Under the pieces are notes generated by a model. It ran no database searches. It had not been told where the DNA came from and worked only from the letters and a program-made list of their open reading frames with translations. Below, piece after piece: positions 42,585-51,970 of a stretch of 64,000 nucleotides of DNA. Within the stretch, counting starts at the first letter, position 1; the number at the start of each line of letters is the position of its first letter. The position numbers and the translations under genes are program-made. The stretch covers positions 248,001-312,000 of the forward strand of contig NZ_NIBG01000002.1 in the NCBI RefSeq assembly GCF_002270055.1, in the 5' to 3' direction. The DNA is from Anaeromicrobium sediminis. Its GTDB lineage: Bacteria; Bacillota; Clostridia; Peptostreptococcales; Thermotaleaceae.

Positions 42585-45500
42585 TTAATTTGAAACTGTT
42601 TTTCTTCTAAAGAGGATTCTCTTTATCTTTATATATAAGTCGTCAAATAGAGTATATACAACTGGGATAAATACAAGTGTCAACAGGGTTGATAAAGTTA
42701 AACCGCAAACTACCACTGTAGCCATAGGAGCTTGAGTTTGAGCACCTTCTCCTATTCCTAAAGCTAGGGGAACTAATCCTAGTACTGTAGTTAGGGTAGT
42801 CATAAGTATAGGTCTAAACCTTGTGTTACCAGCTTGTATTATGGCATCTTTTCTATTCATATCCCTATCACGTAATTGATTAATATAGTCTACTAAAACT
42901 ATGGCATTGTTAACTACTATACCAGCTAACATTATGATTCCTATAAAGGCTGGTACTGATAGGGGTCTATTTGTAACAAAGAGACCGATAAAACTACCGG
43001 ATAAAGCAAATGGAACTGATAGCATAACGGTGAATGGATGTAGCAATGATTCGAACTGAGATGCTAAAATCATGTATATTAACACTATAGATAAAAGTAA
43101 AGCTAAAAATAAACTTTTAAAAGCTTCTGCTCTATCTTGTTCTTCACCAGTGAATTCATATCTATAGCCAGATGGGAAGTTATAACTATTTAATTTTTCC
43201 TGAATGTCTTTAGTTACAGACTTTAGGTCACGACCCTTTAGCTGAGAAGATACGGTTACAGTTCTAATTTGATTAACTCTCTTTATTTGAGTAGGAGCAT
43301 TAGAATACTCTAAGTGGGCTATTTGCCCAATAGGTACATTTTCTCCATTTGGTGATGCTATAAGTATTTGTTTCATATTTTCAATGGATGATTTAAATGT
43401 ATCATTGATGTATAAGTTAATGTCTATTTCTTCACCATTTGATTTAAAGGTAGTAGCCTTTAGACCATCTATGGAACCCTTTAGGGTGTTAGCTAATTGA
43501 GATGCGGTGATACCATAAAATGATGCCCTTTTTCTATCAATTACTAATCTAACTTCAGGTTCACCATCTTCTGTATCTAATTTAACATCGGATGTTCCAG
43601 GAACGGTTTTAACTATATGTTCTACCTCATCACCAATAGTTCTTAAGACATTTAGATCATCACCCTTGATTTTTAATTCTATAGGATATGAAGCAGGTCC
43701 ACCACCATTCATGGAAGATGATTCTGTTACGGTGATTTTAGCTCCTGCAATGTTTGATAATTTCTTTCTAATGTCATATACTACGTCTTTAGTTTCTCTT
43801 TCTCTATCCTTGGAATCCACCAGTTTTACAGATATGGTAGATTTATTAGAAGAACTAAAGGCCATGTTGGCACTACCTGCAACGGTAGATGTGATAATAT
43901 CTTTTTCTGGAATGTCATCTACTATGTCCTCAACATGTGTAACTATGCTATCTGCTTCTTCTAATGTGGTTCCAAAAGGAAGTTCTATTTCTATAGACAG
44001 GGAACCTTCATCCTCTTTAGGGAAGAATTCTCCACCTACCATTCCAACTAGGAAAAGAGAACCTACTAATATAATAACACCAGATACTACTATGGTTTTT
44101 CTATGATTTAGGGCAAAATTCAATACTTTGTTATAAATTTTTAATAGTTTATCTATTATCTTAGTAAAAAGATCTAATAAATGGCCTATAGATATACCAG
44201 TATGTTTCCTTTTCTTCACTTCTCCAACCTTTAATATTTTAGAGCTAAGCATTGGTACTACTGTTAGTGATATTGCTAAGGATGCTAAAAGTGAAAAAGT
44301 TACAGTAAAAGATAATTGTTTAAATAATATGGAAGTAAAGCCTTTTACAAATACTATTGGTAGAAAAACTGCTATGGTAGTAGCTGTGGAAGCAAATACT
44401 GCCATGGCAACTTCCTTAGCACCTACAATGGCTGAATCTACCCTAGAAAGACCTTCCTCTCTCTTTCGATAAATACTTTCTAGTACAACAATTGAGTTAT
44501 CCACCAGCATACCTATACCTAGAGCTAAACCACCTAATGAAATTAAGTTTATACTCAAATCTCCAAAATACATTAAAGCAAAGGTAGATATGATAGATAC
44601 GGGTATGGATATGCCTATTACGAAAGTAGATCGTAGATTTCTTAAGAATAAAAATAGTACTATTACAGCTAAAAATCCACCTGCTAGAGCTGTCTTAGAT
44701 ACATTTTCTATGGATTTATTAATAAATTCCGACTGGTCCATTCCGACTGTAATGTTTAAATTAGGATAAGTATTTCGTACATTTGATACGGTTTGTAATA
44801 CTTTCTTTGCAACCTGTACTGTATTTGCGGTAGATTGTTTTTTTATACTGACTCCTATGGATGTCTTATTGTTTACTCTTGTTATACTTTCCTTATCTTT
44901 ATATCCTAAGTTTATATAGGCTATATCAGAAAGTAATATATTTTCTCCATTTTTTAATATAATAGGAATATCCCTTATATTATCTACAGATTGAAATTCT
45001 CCTGTAGTTCTTGCGATAAGTTCCTTTTCACCTTTTTTTACCTTACCACCAGGCAAGTTTAAATTTTCAGCCATCAATATATTTCTTATGTCATTTAAGG
45101 TTAATCCAAAACCTGATAACTTTTCTTGATCTATTATTATTTTTATTTCCTTTTCGACTTTTCCGCTTAAATCAACAGAAGCTACCCCATCTATTCTTTC
45201 AAAGTGTGATACGATTTCATCTTCAACGAGGGTTTGAAGCTTGCTGATTTCCATATCTGCATTAATTCCCATTTCAATAATTGGTTGAGAGTTTGGATCG
45301 ATCTTTAATACTAAAGGAGTAGATGCCTCGTCTGGTAGGGCGCCCTTTATTAAATCAACCTTTTCTCTCATCTCAAGAGCCGCCATATCCATATCTGTGT
45401 TATATTCAAACTCAGCCACTACTAAGGAATTTCCTTCCTTTGTATAGGAGGATACTTCTTTTAAGTTGCTTACAGTAGCTACAGACTGTTCTACAGGCTT

Positions 45501-45692
45501 AGTAATTAATGTTTCTATTTCTTCTGGCCCAACACCTTGATAATCTATGGATACTATGGCAACGGGAATCTCCATATCCGGATATAAGTCTACAGGAAGC
45601 ATTGTCAAAGAAACGCTACCTAATAAGATGGCTATAAACATGAACATTAGTGTGGTAACAGGTCTTTTAACACTTATTTTAGATAAATTCAT
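42585..45692 (-). CDS. RND-family efflux transporter, AcrB/MdtC-like
   Basis: Proton-driven exporter of 1035 residues, full family length, with the usual twelve membrane segments and two large extracytoplasmic loops. Recognisable: the N-terminal ISVKRPVTTLMFMFIAILLG, the TM4 proton-relay region GLALGIGMLVDNSIVVLE with GIGMLVDN, and the second-half GIIMLAGIVVNNAIVLVDYI. Single-gene RND pumps with an MFP but no TolC are normal in Gram-positive Clostridia. Substrate unknown; drugs, lipids or heavy solutes are all possible. Operon with the MFP gene 12 bp upstream. Confidence 0.93.
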   Translation of the reverse strand: MNLSKISVKRPVTTLMFMFIAILLGSVSLTMLPVDLYPDMEIPVAIVSIDYQGVGPEEIETLITKPVEQSVATVSNLKEVSSYTKEGNSLVVAEFEYNTDMDMAALEMREKVDLIKGALPDEASTPLVLKIDPNSQPIIEMGINADMEISKLQTLVEDEIVSHFERIDGVASVDLSGKVEKEIKIIIDQEKLSGFGLTLNDIRNILMAENLNLPGGKVKKGEKELIARTTGEFQSVDNIRDIPIILKNGENILLSDIAYINLGYKDKESITRVNNKTSIGVSIKKQSTANTVQVAKKVLQTVSNVRNTYPNLNITVGMDQSEFINKSIENVSKTALAGGFLAVIVLFLFLRNLRSTFVIGISIPVSIISTFALMYFGDLSINLISLGGLALGIGMLVDNSIVVLESIYRKREEGLSRVDSAIVGAKEVAMAVFASTATTIAVFLPIVFVKGFTSILFKQLSFTVTFSLLASLAISLTVVPMLSSKILKVGEVKKRKHTGISIGHLLDLFTKIIDKLLKIYNKVLNFALNHRKTIVVSGVIILVGSLFLVGMVGGEFFPKEDEGSLSIEIELPFGTTLEEADSIVTHVEDIVDDIPEKDIITSTVAGSANMAFSSSNKSTISVKLVDSKDRERETKDVVYDIRKKLSNIAGAKITVTESSSMNGGGPASYPIELKIKGDDLNVLRTIGDEVEHIVKTVPGTSDVKLDTEDGEPEVRLVIDRKRASFYGITASQLANTLKGSIDGLKATTFKSNGEEIDINLYINDTFKSSIENMKQILIASPNGENVPIGQIAHLEYSNAPTQIKRVNQIRTVTVSSQLKGRDLKSVTKDIQEKLNSYNFPSGYRYEFTGEEQDRAEAFKSLFLALLLSIVLIYMILASQFESLLHPFTVMLSVPFALSGSFIGLFVTNRPLSVPAFIGIIMLAGIVVNNAIVLVDYINQLRDRDMNRKDAIIQAGNTRFRPILMTTLTTVLGLVPLALGIGEGAQTQAPMATVVVCGLTLSTLLTLVFIPVVYTLFDDLYIKIKRILFRRKTVSN

Positions 45693-45704
45693 AAAACCCC
45701 ACCC

Positions 45705-46817
45705 CTATTTAATAACTTTCACTTGATTTCCATCTTCTAGATAGTTTTGCCCTTTAATAACTACTTCTTCATTTTCGCTAAGACCATTAAGAACCTCAAC
45801 TAAAGTACCATTATCTAATCCAACCTCTATATTTTTCATATAAGCTGTACTATCCTTAATTACAAATACCACAGGTTCTCCATCTTTTATAACTACAGCT
45901 TGAGATGGAATGGTTAAAATATTTTCTTTTTTATCAGAAGATACAACTATTTCTGCAAACATACCTGGTTTTACTAATGAATCCTTGTTTTCTATTGTAA
46001 TCTGAATAGGATAAGTTAAATTATCCTTGCTTGGAGCAGGTGATATGGCATTTATAGTTCCTTTAAAGGGTTTAGTATCTACTGATTTAATGAATACGTC
46101 AACTAAATCTCCCTTATGTAGCTTGTTAACTAAATATCCTGACACGGAAGTTTCTACTTTAACAGGATCTATATTTGATATGGAAACTACAGGTACGGAA
46201 GGAGATATACTTTCACCCTTACTAACATTAACAGCCGTAATAAAACCTGATATGGGAGCTGTAATGTTAGAATCTGAATAAGAATTTTGGACTTTTGTTA
46301 AAGTAGCTTGGCTTTGAAGAAGTTTAGCCTTAGCTAGTTCTAAATTTGTATCAGAGGCTTCTAGTTCAGCCTGCTCTAATTCCCTCTTAGACAGGGCACC
46401 TTGAGAATACAATTCTTCCATACGTCTATAATTAGCTTTGGCCACCTTTATTTTTTCTAAGGTGTTGTTATAACTAGCTAAAGCCATACTATAGGAAGCT
46501 TGAGCTTCTTCTAAGGATGTTTTAAAATCTGTTTTCTCTAAAGAAATTAATATATTTCCTTCTTTTACAAAATCCCCAATTTCCACATTTACATTTTGTA
46601 CTGTGCCACTTACTTTAGATGAAATATCCGCTTCGTCTATGGCACTGATTTTTCCCGATAAAGCTGTTTGCAATGTGAAACTATTGAGAGCTGCCAAACT
46701 GGTCTCCACATTAATTGGAGCCTCAGATGTGGCATTTGCGGTTTTTTCCTTAGAACAACCTACCATTGAGAGGGAGAGGATAAAAACCATAATTAAAATT
46801 AAATACCTTTTCTTCAT
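45705..46817 (-). CDS. Efflux RND periplasmic adaptor (MFP) lipoprotein
   Basis: Adaptor partner of the RND pump, 370 residues. Lipoprotein signal ILIMVFILSLSMVGCS (C21). HlyD-type order: beta-barrel/lipoyl start (SGKISAIDEADISSKVSGTVQNVNVEIGDFVKEG), a coiled-coil hairpin (about 100-165, SYNNTLEKIKVAKANYRRMEEL), the second lipoyl half ITAPISGFITAVNVSKGE, then a beta-barrel and membrane-proximal domain. First gene of the operon, with its promoter and operator just upstream. Confidence 0.92.
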   Translation of the reverse strand: MKKRYLILIMVFILSLSMVGCSKEKTANATSEAPINVETSLAALNSFTLQTALSGKISAIDEADISSKVSGTVQNVNVEIGDFVKEGNILISLEKTDFKTSLEEAQASYSMALASYNNTLEKIKVAKANYRRMEELYSQGALSKRELEQAELEASDTNLELAKAKLLQSQATLTKVQNSYSDSNITAPISGFITAVNVSKGESISPSVPVVSISNIDPVKVETSVSGYLVNKLHKGDLVDVFIKSVDTKPFKGTINAISPAPSKDNLTYPIQITIENKDSLVKPGMFAEIVVSSDKKENILTIPSQAVVIKDGEPVVFVIKDSTAYMKNIEVGLDNGTLVEVLNGLSENEEVVIKGQNYLEDGNQVKVIK

Positions 46818-46838
46818 AAAATACCCCCATTTCTAAAA

Positions 46839-46854
46839 CTGACCAGCTGGTCAG
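46839..46854. promoter_or_regulatory. TetR-type operator, 16-bp perfect palindrome
   Basis: CTGACCAGCTGGTCAG, perfectly symmetric, lies between the MFP start codon and the -10 box (46871-46876), about +10 to +25 of the predicted transcript. The only TetR gene in the window is in this operon. Confidence 0.8.
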
Positions 46855-46870
46855 AAATGCTTACATAAAT

Positions 46871-46899
46871 ATTATATATTTCTAAATCCTCTATAGCAA
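46871..46899 (-). promoter_or_regulatory. Promoter of the MFP-RND-TetR operon
   Basis: On the minus strand TTGCTA (complement of 46894-46899), 17-nt spacer, TATAAT (complement of 46871-46876). Transcription should start near 46864, just upstream of the palindromic operator. Confidence 0.75.
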
Positions 46900-46959
46900 G
46901 AAAATAATATAGTTTAAGCTGTACTATTTTAAGGTATTATTAAATAGAGGTGATTGTTA

Positions 46960-47241
46960 ATGATAATAGGAAGTTGCCATATGGAACTTTTCATATATGA
47001 AGTAAATTCATTGAAAGAAAAAAGACAAATACTAAAGAGTATAATAGGAAGGGTTCAATCAAGATTTAATGTGTCTATAGGAGAAGTTGGTTTAAATGAT
47101 GTATGGAGAAGGGCAGAAGTAGGAGTAGCTTGTGTTAGTACTAATACAAAGCATGCTCTACAGATGATAGATAAAATAGTTGAGTTTATACAAAGAGATG
47201 GGAGAATAGAAATTATTAGTTGTAATAAGGAAATACTATAG
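46960..47241 (+). CDS. ylxP: DUF503 family protein (YlxP-like)
   Basis: 93 residues from the ATG at 46960 (GAGGTG 9 nt upstream; the frame extends to a TTG at 46954). Typical DUF503 signature: MELFIYEVNSLKEKRQILKSI, RVQSRFNVSIGEVG and WRRAEVGVACVSTN. YlxP of Bacillus lies near infB/rbfA and has been linked to ribosome maturation; here it precedes endonuclease III instead. Cytoplasmic. Confidence 0.87.
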   Translation: MIIGSCHMELFIYEVNSLKEKRQILKSIIGRVQSRFNVSIGEVGLNDVWRRAEVGVACVSTNTKHALQMIDKIVEFIQRDGRIEIISCNKEIL

Positions 47242-47269
47242 ATATATCTAAAGAAAGGACGATAATATA

Positions 47270-47917
47270 ATGAAGAAAAAATTATCTAAAAAAGATATAA
47301 ACGTTGTCTTAAATAAACTAGAAAAATTATATCCCCATGCAGAATGTGAACTTGCTTATAATTCACCCTTTGAACTATTAATATCCACTATACTTGCTGC
47401 TCAATGTACAGATGTGAGGGTTAATAAGGTTACTAGTGAATTGTATAAGGAATATAATACTCCTGAGAAAATATTAGAATTAAGTCAAGAAGAACTTGAA
47501 AATAAAATAAGAAGTTGTGGATTTTATTCCACAAAGTCTAAAAATATATTGGCAACATGCAAGATATTAATAGAAAACTATGATGGAGTAGTGCCTGATA
47601 CGAGGGAAGAGCTTATGAAGTTGCCAGGAGTGGGAAGAAAAACTGCCAATGTGGTAATCAGTAATGCTTATGGTAAACCAGCCATGGCAGTAGATACCCA
47701 TGTGTTTAGAGTATCTAATAGAATAGGTCTAGTTAATGGGAAAAATGTAGATGAGACAGAACAGCAGCTTATGAAAAATATACCTAAAAATCTTTGGACA
47801 GATACCCATCATAGAATAATTTTTTTAGGACGAAGAATATGTAAAGCTAGAAAACCCATATGTGAGGAATGTCCTATAAATGAAGAGTGTCTTTACTATA
47901 AAGGAAAAGTTATGTGA
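47270..47917 (+). CDS. nth: Endonuclease III
   Basis: Bifunctional DNA glycosylase/AP lyase for oxidised pyrimidines. 215 residues. Helix-hairpin-helix with catalytic Lys: LPGVGRKTANVVISNAYG, catalytic Asp in AVDTHVFRVSNRIGL, and the C-terminal [4Fe-4S] motif CKARKPICEECPINEEC (CX6CX2CX5C). AAAGGACG SD. Last gene before a repeat-rich intergenic region. Confidence 0.95.
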   Translation: MKKKLSKKDINVVLNKLEKLYPHAECELAYNSPFELLISTILAAQCTDVRVNKVTSELYKEYNTPEKILELSQEELENKIRSCGFYSTKSKNILATCKILIENYDGVVPDTREELMKLPGVGRKTANVVISNAYGKPAMAVDTHVFRVSNRIGLVNGKNVDETEQQLMKNIPKNLWTDTHHRIIFLGRRICKARKPICEECPINEECLYYKGKVM

Positions 47918-47933
47918 TTATGTATCTTCGTAA

Positions 47934-47992
47934 GGTTAGTCGTTAATCGTCATTCGTATTTGGTTTTAACGAATAACGATTAACGTCTAACC
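47934..47992. repeat. Palindromic element with 24-bp arms
   Basis: 47934-47957 pairs with 47969-47992 at 22 of 24 positions (arm start GGTTAGTCGTTAATCG), loop ATTTGGTTTTA. A long self-complementary unit of MITE/REP type, lying just after nth. Confidence 0.7.
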
Positions 47993-48020
47993 AGTGATCT
48001 AAATTCAATAAACTCTGGAT

Positions 48021-48188
48021 ACTTGCAAGGGAATATGAATGAAAAATTTTTAGAAGGTGGAGCATCAGAACATCCTATGCTGCAAACAATTGTGAACCTT
48101 CTACCCTAATTATAAGATTTACACTATTTAGTCTGATAGTGACTTACCTTATAAAATATTTTTTATTTATATGACCGAAGTAAGTTTA
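48021..48188 (-). repeat. Dispersed intergenic repeat, copy B
   Basis: Reverse-complement relative of 21479-21614. On the minus strand it reads ...AAGGTAAGTCACTATCAG..., then TTGTTTGCAGCATAGGAT and TTCTGATGCTCCACCTTC. About 30 nt longer than copy A in the middle. Confidence 0.7.
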
Positions 48189-48362
48189 TATACATTTTGT
48201 TTGGAAGTAGTGTATCTATATATAATTTTATTTGACAAAATTAAACAAATTTTCCTTTTAAAATATTGTCTGTACGATGCCTATTAGCAAAAAGAAAGAA
48301 GGAAATTGTAAGATTATGAAGAATATATCTTAAGTATATTTAGCGATTGAGGTGTATGAGTA

Positions 48363-50225
48363 ATGGTAGAAGCAGTTAAAGGAAATATAAATCCCCACGA
48401 AGTGGTCTTTGCATTAGATATAGGGACTAAGAGTGTAGTAGGTATTGTAGGGCGAAAGACAGATGAGGAATTTGAAATAATAGATTATGATATATTAAAA
48501 CACCCATCAAGGGCCATGTATGATGGTCAAATCCATGATGTAGAAAAGGTGGCAAAAACTTGTGAGAAAGTAAAGGGAAACCTTGAAGAGAGATTAGGGT
48601 TTAAATTAAAATATGTATCCATAGCTGCAGCTGGTAGAGCCTTAAAAACTTATAAGGTTAAGGTGGAAAAGGAAATAGATTTTCTAGCTAAAATAGATAA
48701 ATCAATTGTAGGATCAATGGAAATTGAAGGTGTGCAAAGGGCACAAGAAACTTTAGATTCTGAAAATAAAGATAAGTCATTGAAGTATTATTGTGTAGGG
48801 CATACAGTTGTAAACTATTATTTAGATGATAATATAATGACATCCTTAATTGATCACAAGGGAAATAAAATAAGTGCTGAAATAATAGCTACTTTCTTAC
48901 CGTATGTAGTTGTAGATAGTTTATATACGGTAATGAATAAAATAGATCTTGAAGTTAAAAGTCTAACCCTAGAGCCTATAGCTGCCATGAATGCAGCCAT
49001 ACCAGAAAAATTGAGATTATTAAACATTGCCTTAGTAGATATAGGTGCTGGCACATCAGATATTGCCCTTACTAAAGATGGAAATGTGGTAGCCTATGCC
49101 ATGGCTTCTGTGGCAGGAGATGAAATAACAGAAATCTTAGCTAAGGAATTTTTACTAGATTTTAATATGGCAGAAGAACTAAAAATCCAATTAAATAAAA
49201 AGAATATGCATACATTTTTGGATATAGTTGGTATTGAATATACTTTAACTACAGAAGAAATACTAGAACGAATAAAAGGCAGTATAGAAAATTTAGCAGA
49301 TAATATTGCTGAGAATATATTAAAGTACAATAAGAAAGCTCCTAGTGCAGTGTTTTGCATAGGTGGAGGAAGTCAAATCCCCTTATTAACAGAGTTTTTA
49401 GCACAAAAATTAGATATAAGACCTGAGAGGGTAGTTGTTAGAGGAACTGAAATTCTTCATAATGTGAAAGTCAATTATGAGGAATTAGGAGGACCAGAGT
49501 TTATAACACCAATAGGTATAGGAACTATAGGACACAGTATTCAAAAGGACTTAATTAAGATAACTTTTAATAACAACCTATTTGAAATGTTTAAGACTAA
49601 AACTATGAAAGTATCAGATGTACTTATAAAAGCAGGTTTTTCTCCAAACAAGCTAATAAGCAAGAGGGGAAAATCTATGGAAGTATTTTTGGGTGACGAA
49701 AAGCATATTATAAGTGGTCAGATTGGAGAAAGTGCTAAAATTTATTTAAACGGTGAAGAGGTAGGCATAGACGCAGCCGTATCAGATAAAGATACTCTTG
49801 TAGTAAAAGAAGCTTTACCAGGGAAAGATGGTACTAGCACCTTAATGGATTTTATTCATAAACTAGAGGTAGATGGTGAGAAAATAAAAGGCATTAGAGT
49901 AAATAATGAAAAATGTGAATTATCCTATGTGCTGGGGAATAAAGACAGAATAAATATAGAGTTCTTTGAGGATTCCATCATAAAAGAACCTATTCAAAGG
50001 GATAAGGGAAGTTCTCTTAAAAAAAAAATTACAAAAGTATATGTGAATAATGAGGAAATACATATAAAAAAAGAGAAAAGTCCCATCTTTATAGATATAT
50101 TTGATTATATAGATTTTGATAGAAGCAGAGTAAAGGGAAAATTAATAATGAAAGTAAATGATGAAAAAGGAAGTTTTACAGATGTGCTAAATGAAAATGA
50201 TCATATAGAAATATATTGGGAATAA
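48363..50225 (+). CDS. FtsA-like actin-fold cell division/pilus protein
   Basis: 620 residues. The N-terminal 400 form an actin-like ATPase fold of the FtsA/PilM group: VFALDIGTKSVVGIVGRK (phosphate 1), an SHS2-like insert (about 75-165), VDIGAGTSDIALTKDG (phosphate 2) and FCIGGGSQIPLLTEFLA (adenosine motif). The C-terminal 220 residues are an extension absent from E. coli FtsA, seen in a Clostridia paralogue. No amphipathic membrane-tether helix is evident at the end. GAGGTG SD. Monocistronic. Confidence 0.82.
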   Translation: MVEAVKGNINPHEVVFALDIGTKSVVGIVGRKTDEEFEIIDYDILKHPSRAMYDGQIHDVEKVAKTCEKVKGNLEERLGFKLKYVSIAAAGRALKTYKVKVEKEIDFLAKIDKSIVGSMEIEGVQRAQETLDSENKDKSLKYYCVGHTVVNYYLDDNIMTSLIDHKGNKISAEIIATFLPYVVVDSLYTVMNKIDLEVKSLTLEPIAAMNAAIPEKLRLLNIALVDIGAGTSDIALTKDGNVVAYAMASVAGDEITEILAKEFLLDFNMAEELKIQLNKKNMHTFLDIVGIEYTLTTEEILERIKGSIENLADNIAENILKYNKKAPSAVFCIGGGSQIPLLTEFLAQKLDIRPERVVVRGTEILHNVKVNYEELGGPEFITPIGIGTIGHSIQKDLIKITFNNNLFEMFKTKTMKVSDVLIKAGFSPNKLISKRGKSMEVFLGDEKHIISGQIGESAKIYLNGEEVGIDAAVSDKDTLVVKEALPGKDGTSTLMDFIHKLEVDGEKIKGIRVNNEKCELSYVLGNKDRINIEFFEDSIIKEPIQRDKGSSLKKKITKVYVNNEEIHIKKEKSPIFIDIFDYIDFDRSRVKGKLIMKVNDEKGSFTDVLNENDHIEIYWE

Positions 50226-50253
50226 TATGGTGAAATTTGTTTTCAAAAGAAAA

Positions 50254-50276
50254 AGGAGAGAATAGAATTCTCTCCT
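50254..50276 (+). terminator. Hairpin after the FtsA-like gene
   Basis: Perfect 10-bp stem AGGAGAGAAT/ATTCTCTCCT with loop AGA; no strong T run, so terminator function is likely but weak. A second hairpin TTGGAC/GTCCAA follows near 50299-50316. Confidence 0.6.
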
Positions 50277-50484
50277 AAATTAAAGGGGGAAAATAGTTTT
50301 TGGACTGTTTGTCCAATACATTATATGTATGTACTAGGAATGTGTTACTGTTTTTACTTGTGATGTTAAATATAATTGGACGTCATATATTGAGAAAAGG
50401 GTGGGATTATTTAAGGAATTAGTAATATAATAATATTCTGAAAAATAAAATATAAATGTAAAGTTGGGATCAGGAGGGGGAAGG

Positions 50485-51894
50485 TTGGAAGATAAAAAGC
50501 ACGAAGTTAAAAGTGGTATCTTGATTGTTTTTTTAGTATTTTTAGTTACTACTACAGGTCTAATGTTATTTATATTATCTAGAGATACCATATATAGAGG
50601 CGTAAGTATAGAGAATGTAGAGGTAGGTAGTCTCACTCAAAATGAAGCTAGAAATTTACTTAAGGAAAAATTACAAAATGCCATAGATGAAAAGAAAATA
50701 GAACTTAAATATGATAAGCAGAGTTGGGTTATCTCAGGAATAGATATTGAATATGGATATGATTATAATAAGGCTATAGAAAAGGCATATAATTTAGGAC
50801 GGGAAGGAAATCCCTTTAAGAGAATAGAGAAGATTATTGAGTTGTATAAGAATAAGGAAAATATAGATTTAGAAACTACATATAGTAAGGAAAAACTAAA
50901 TAATATATTAATTGGAATTGAAAAAGATATAAATAAGGAACCTGTAGATGCAAGTATATACAGGGAAAAGGGAAAGTTTGTTATTATAGAAGAACAACTG
51001 GCCCCCCATTTAAGTAGAGAAGAAACAGAAAAAGTAATTCATGATAAACTTAAGGAAAATTCAAATAATATGGTTATTCCTTTGGTAGTAAAGACTGTAG
51101 GGCCACGGATTACTAAGGATGACTTAGGACAAATAAAAAGTTTATTAGGATATTACGTTACTAGATTTAATACTGGAAAAGTACAAAGAAGTAGTAATAT
51201 AAAAACAGCAGGAGCATCTATTAATGGAATAGTATTAATGCCTAATGATGAATTTTCATTTAACGATTCAGTAGGTCCACGAACTATACAACAAGGTTAT
51301 AAACCTGCACCTGTCATATTAAATGGTGAATTGATAGAAGGGATAGGTGGAGGAATTTGTCAAGTATCTAGTACCCTATACAATGCAGCTTTAATGAGTA
51401 ATTTAGAAATTGTAGAAAGGTATAATCATTCTATTCCATCTACCTATGTGGGTAAGGGGAGAGATGCTACCGTATCCTATGGTGTACTAGACCTTAAATT
51501 TAAAAACAATTTAGCTTATCCCATATATATAGAATCTTATGTACACAGAAATCAAATGATAATTAGAATTTATGGAAATAAAATAGATAATACGGTGACA
51601 CAAATAAAAACCAAATTAGATGAAATAAAAAAGATGCCTATAGAAACAAAGTATGATAATGGCCTAACACAAGGGTCTGAAAGAATAGAGAAAAAAGGTA
51701 GAAAAGGGTATAAAGTTAGTACTTATAGAATAATTTATAAAAACGGAAAAATCATTAAGAATGAAAAAATATCAAAAGATTATTATAGACCAAGTAAACA
51801 GATAATCATAAGGGGAACAAAGACAATTCCAAAGGTAGAACATAAAGATGTAGATAATGAAGGTGTAGAACCTGAACAAATTATACAAAACTAA
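50485..51894 (+). CDS. VanW-family protein with membrane anchor
   Basis: About 469 residues from the TTG at 50485 (AGGAGG 7 nt upstream; the frame runs back to 50464). One N-terminal membrane segment (SGILIVFLVFLVTTTGLMLFIL), a YoaR/peptidoglycan-binding-like domain twice (about 40-230, VSIENVEVGSLTQNEARNLL), then the VanW domain (about 245-370, FSFNDSVGPRTIQQGYKPAPVI ... EGIGGGICQVSSTLYNAAL). Extracytoplasmic, envelope-related. VanW itself has no known activity; here there is no vancomycin resistance cluster. Confidence 0.88.
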   Translation: MEDKKHEVKSGILIVFLVFLVTTTGLMLFILSRDTIYRGVSIENVEVGSLTQNEARNLLKEKLQNAIDEKKIELKYDKQSWVISGIDIEYGYDYNKAIEKAYNLGREGNPFKRIEKIIELYKNKENIDLETTYSKEKLNNILIGIEKDINKEPVDASIYREKGKFVIIEEQLAPHLSREETEKVIHDKLKENSNNMVIPLVVKTVGPRITKDDLGQIKSLLGYYVTRFNTGKVQRSSNIKTAGASINGIVLMPNDEFSFNDSVGPRTIQQGYKPAPVILNGELIEGIGGGICQVSSTLYNAALMSNLEIVERYNHSIPSTYVGKGRDATVSYGVLDLKFKNNLAYPIYIESYVHRNQMIIRIYGNKIDNTVTQIKTKLDEIKKMPIETKYDNGLTQGSERIEKKGRKGYKVSTYRIIYKNGKIIKNEKISKDYYRPSKQIIIRGTKTIPKVEHKDVDNEGVEPEQIIQN

Positions 51895-51896
51895 GG

Positions 51897-51928
51897 AAAA
51901 GTTGCTATAAAAATAGCAACTTTTTTTG
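51897..51928 (+). terminator. Intrinsic terminator
   Basis: 12-bp stem AAAAGTTGCTAT/ATAGCAACTTTT (51897-51908 with 51913-51924) and a long T run. Confidence 0.9.
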
Positions 51929-51970
51929 TCCCCAAGAAAATTATAGTAATTTAAAATCTGTGAGCAAAAA

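Larger units (their letters stand above)
47918..48362. other. Repeat-rich intergenic stretch, about 445 bp
   Basis: Contains the 24-bp-arm palindrome (47934-47992) and the dispersed repeat copy B (48021-48188). The remaining 170 bp up to the FtsA-like gene are AT-rich and presumably hold its promoter; no ORF is supported. Confidence 0.6.

Noticed and set aside
50485-51894. Vancomycin resistance gene cluster, from the VanW domain
   Set aside because: No VanHAX, VanS/R or VanY genes nearby. VanW-domain proteins with YoaR-like domains are common in Clostridia without resistance.
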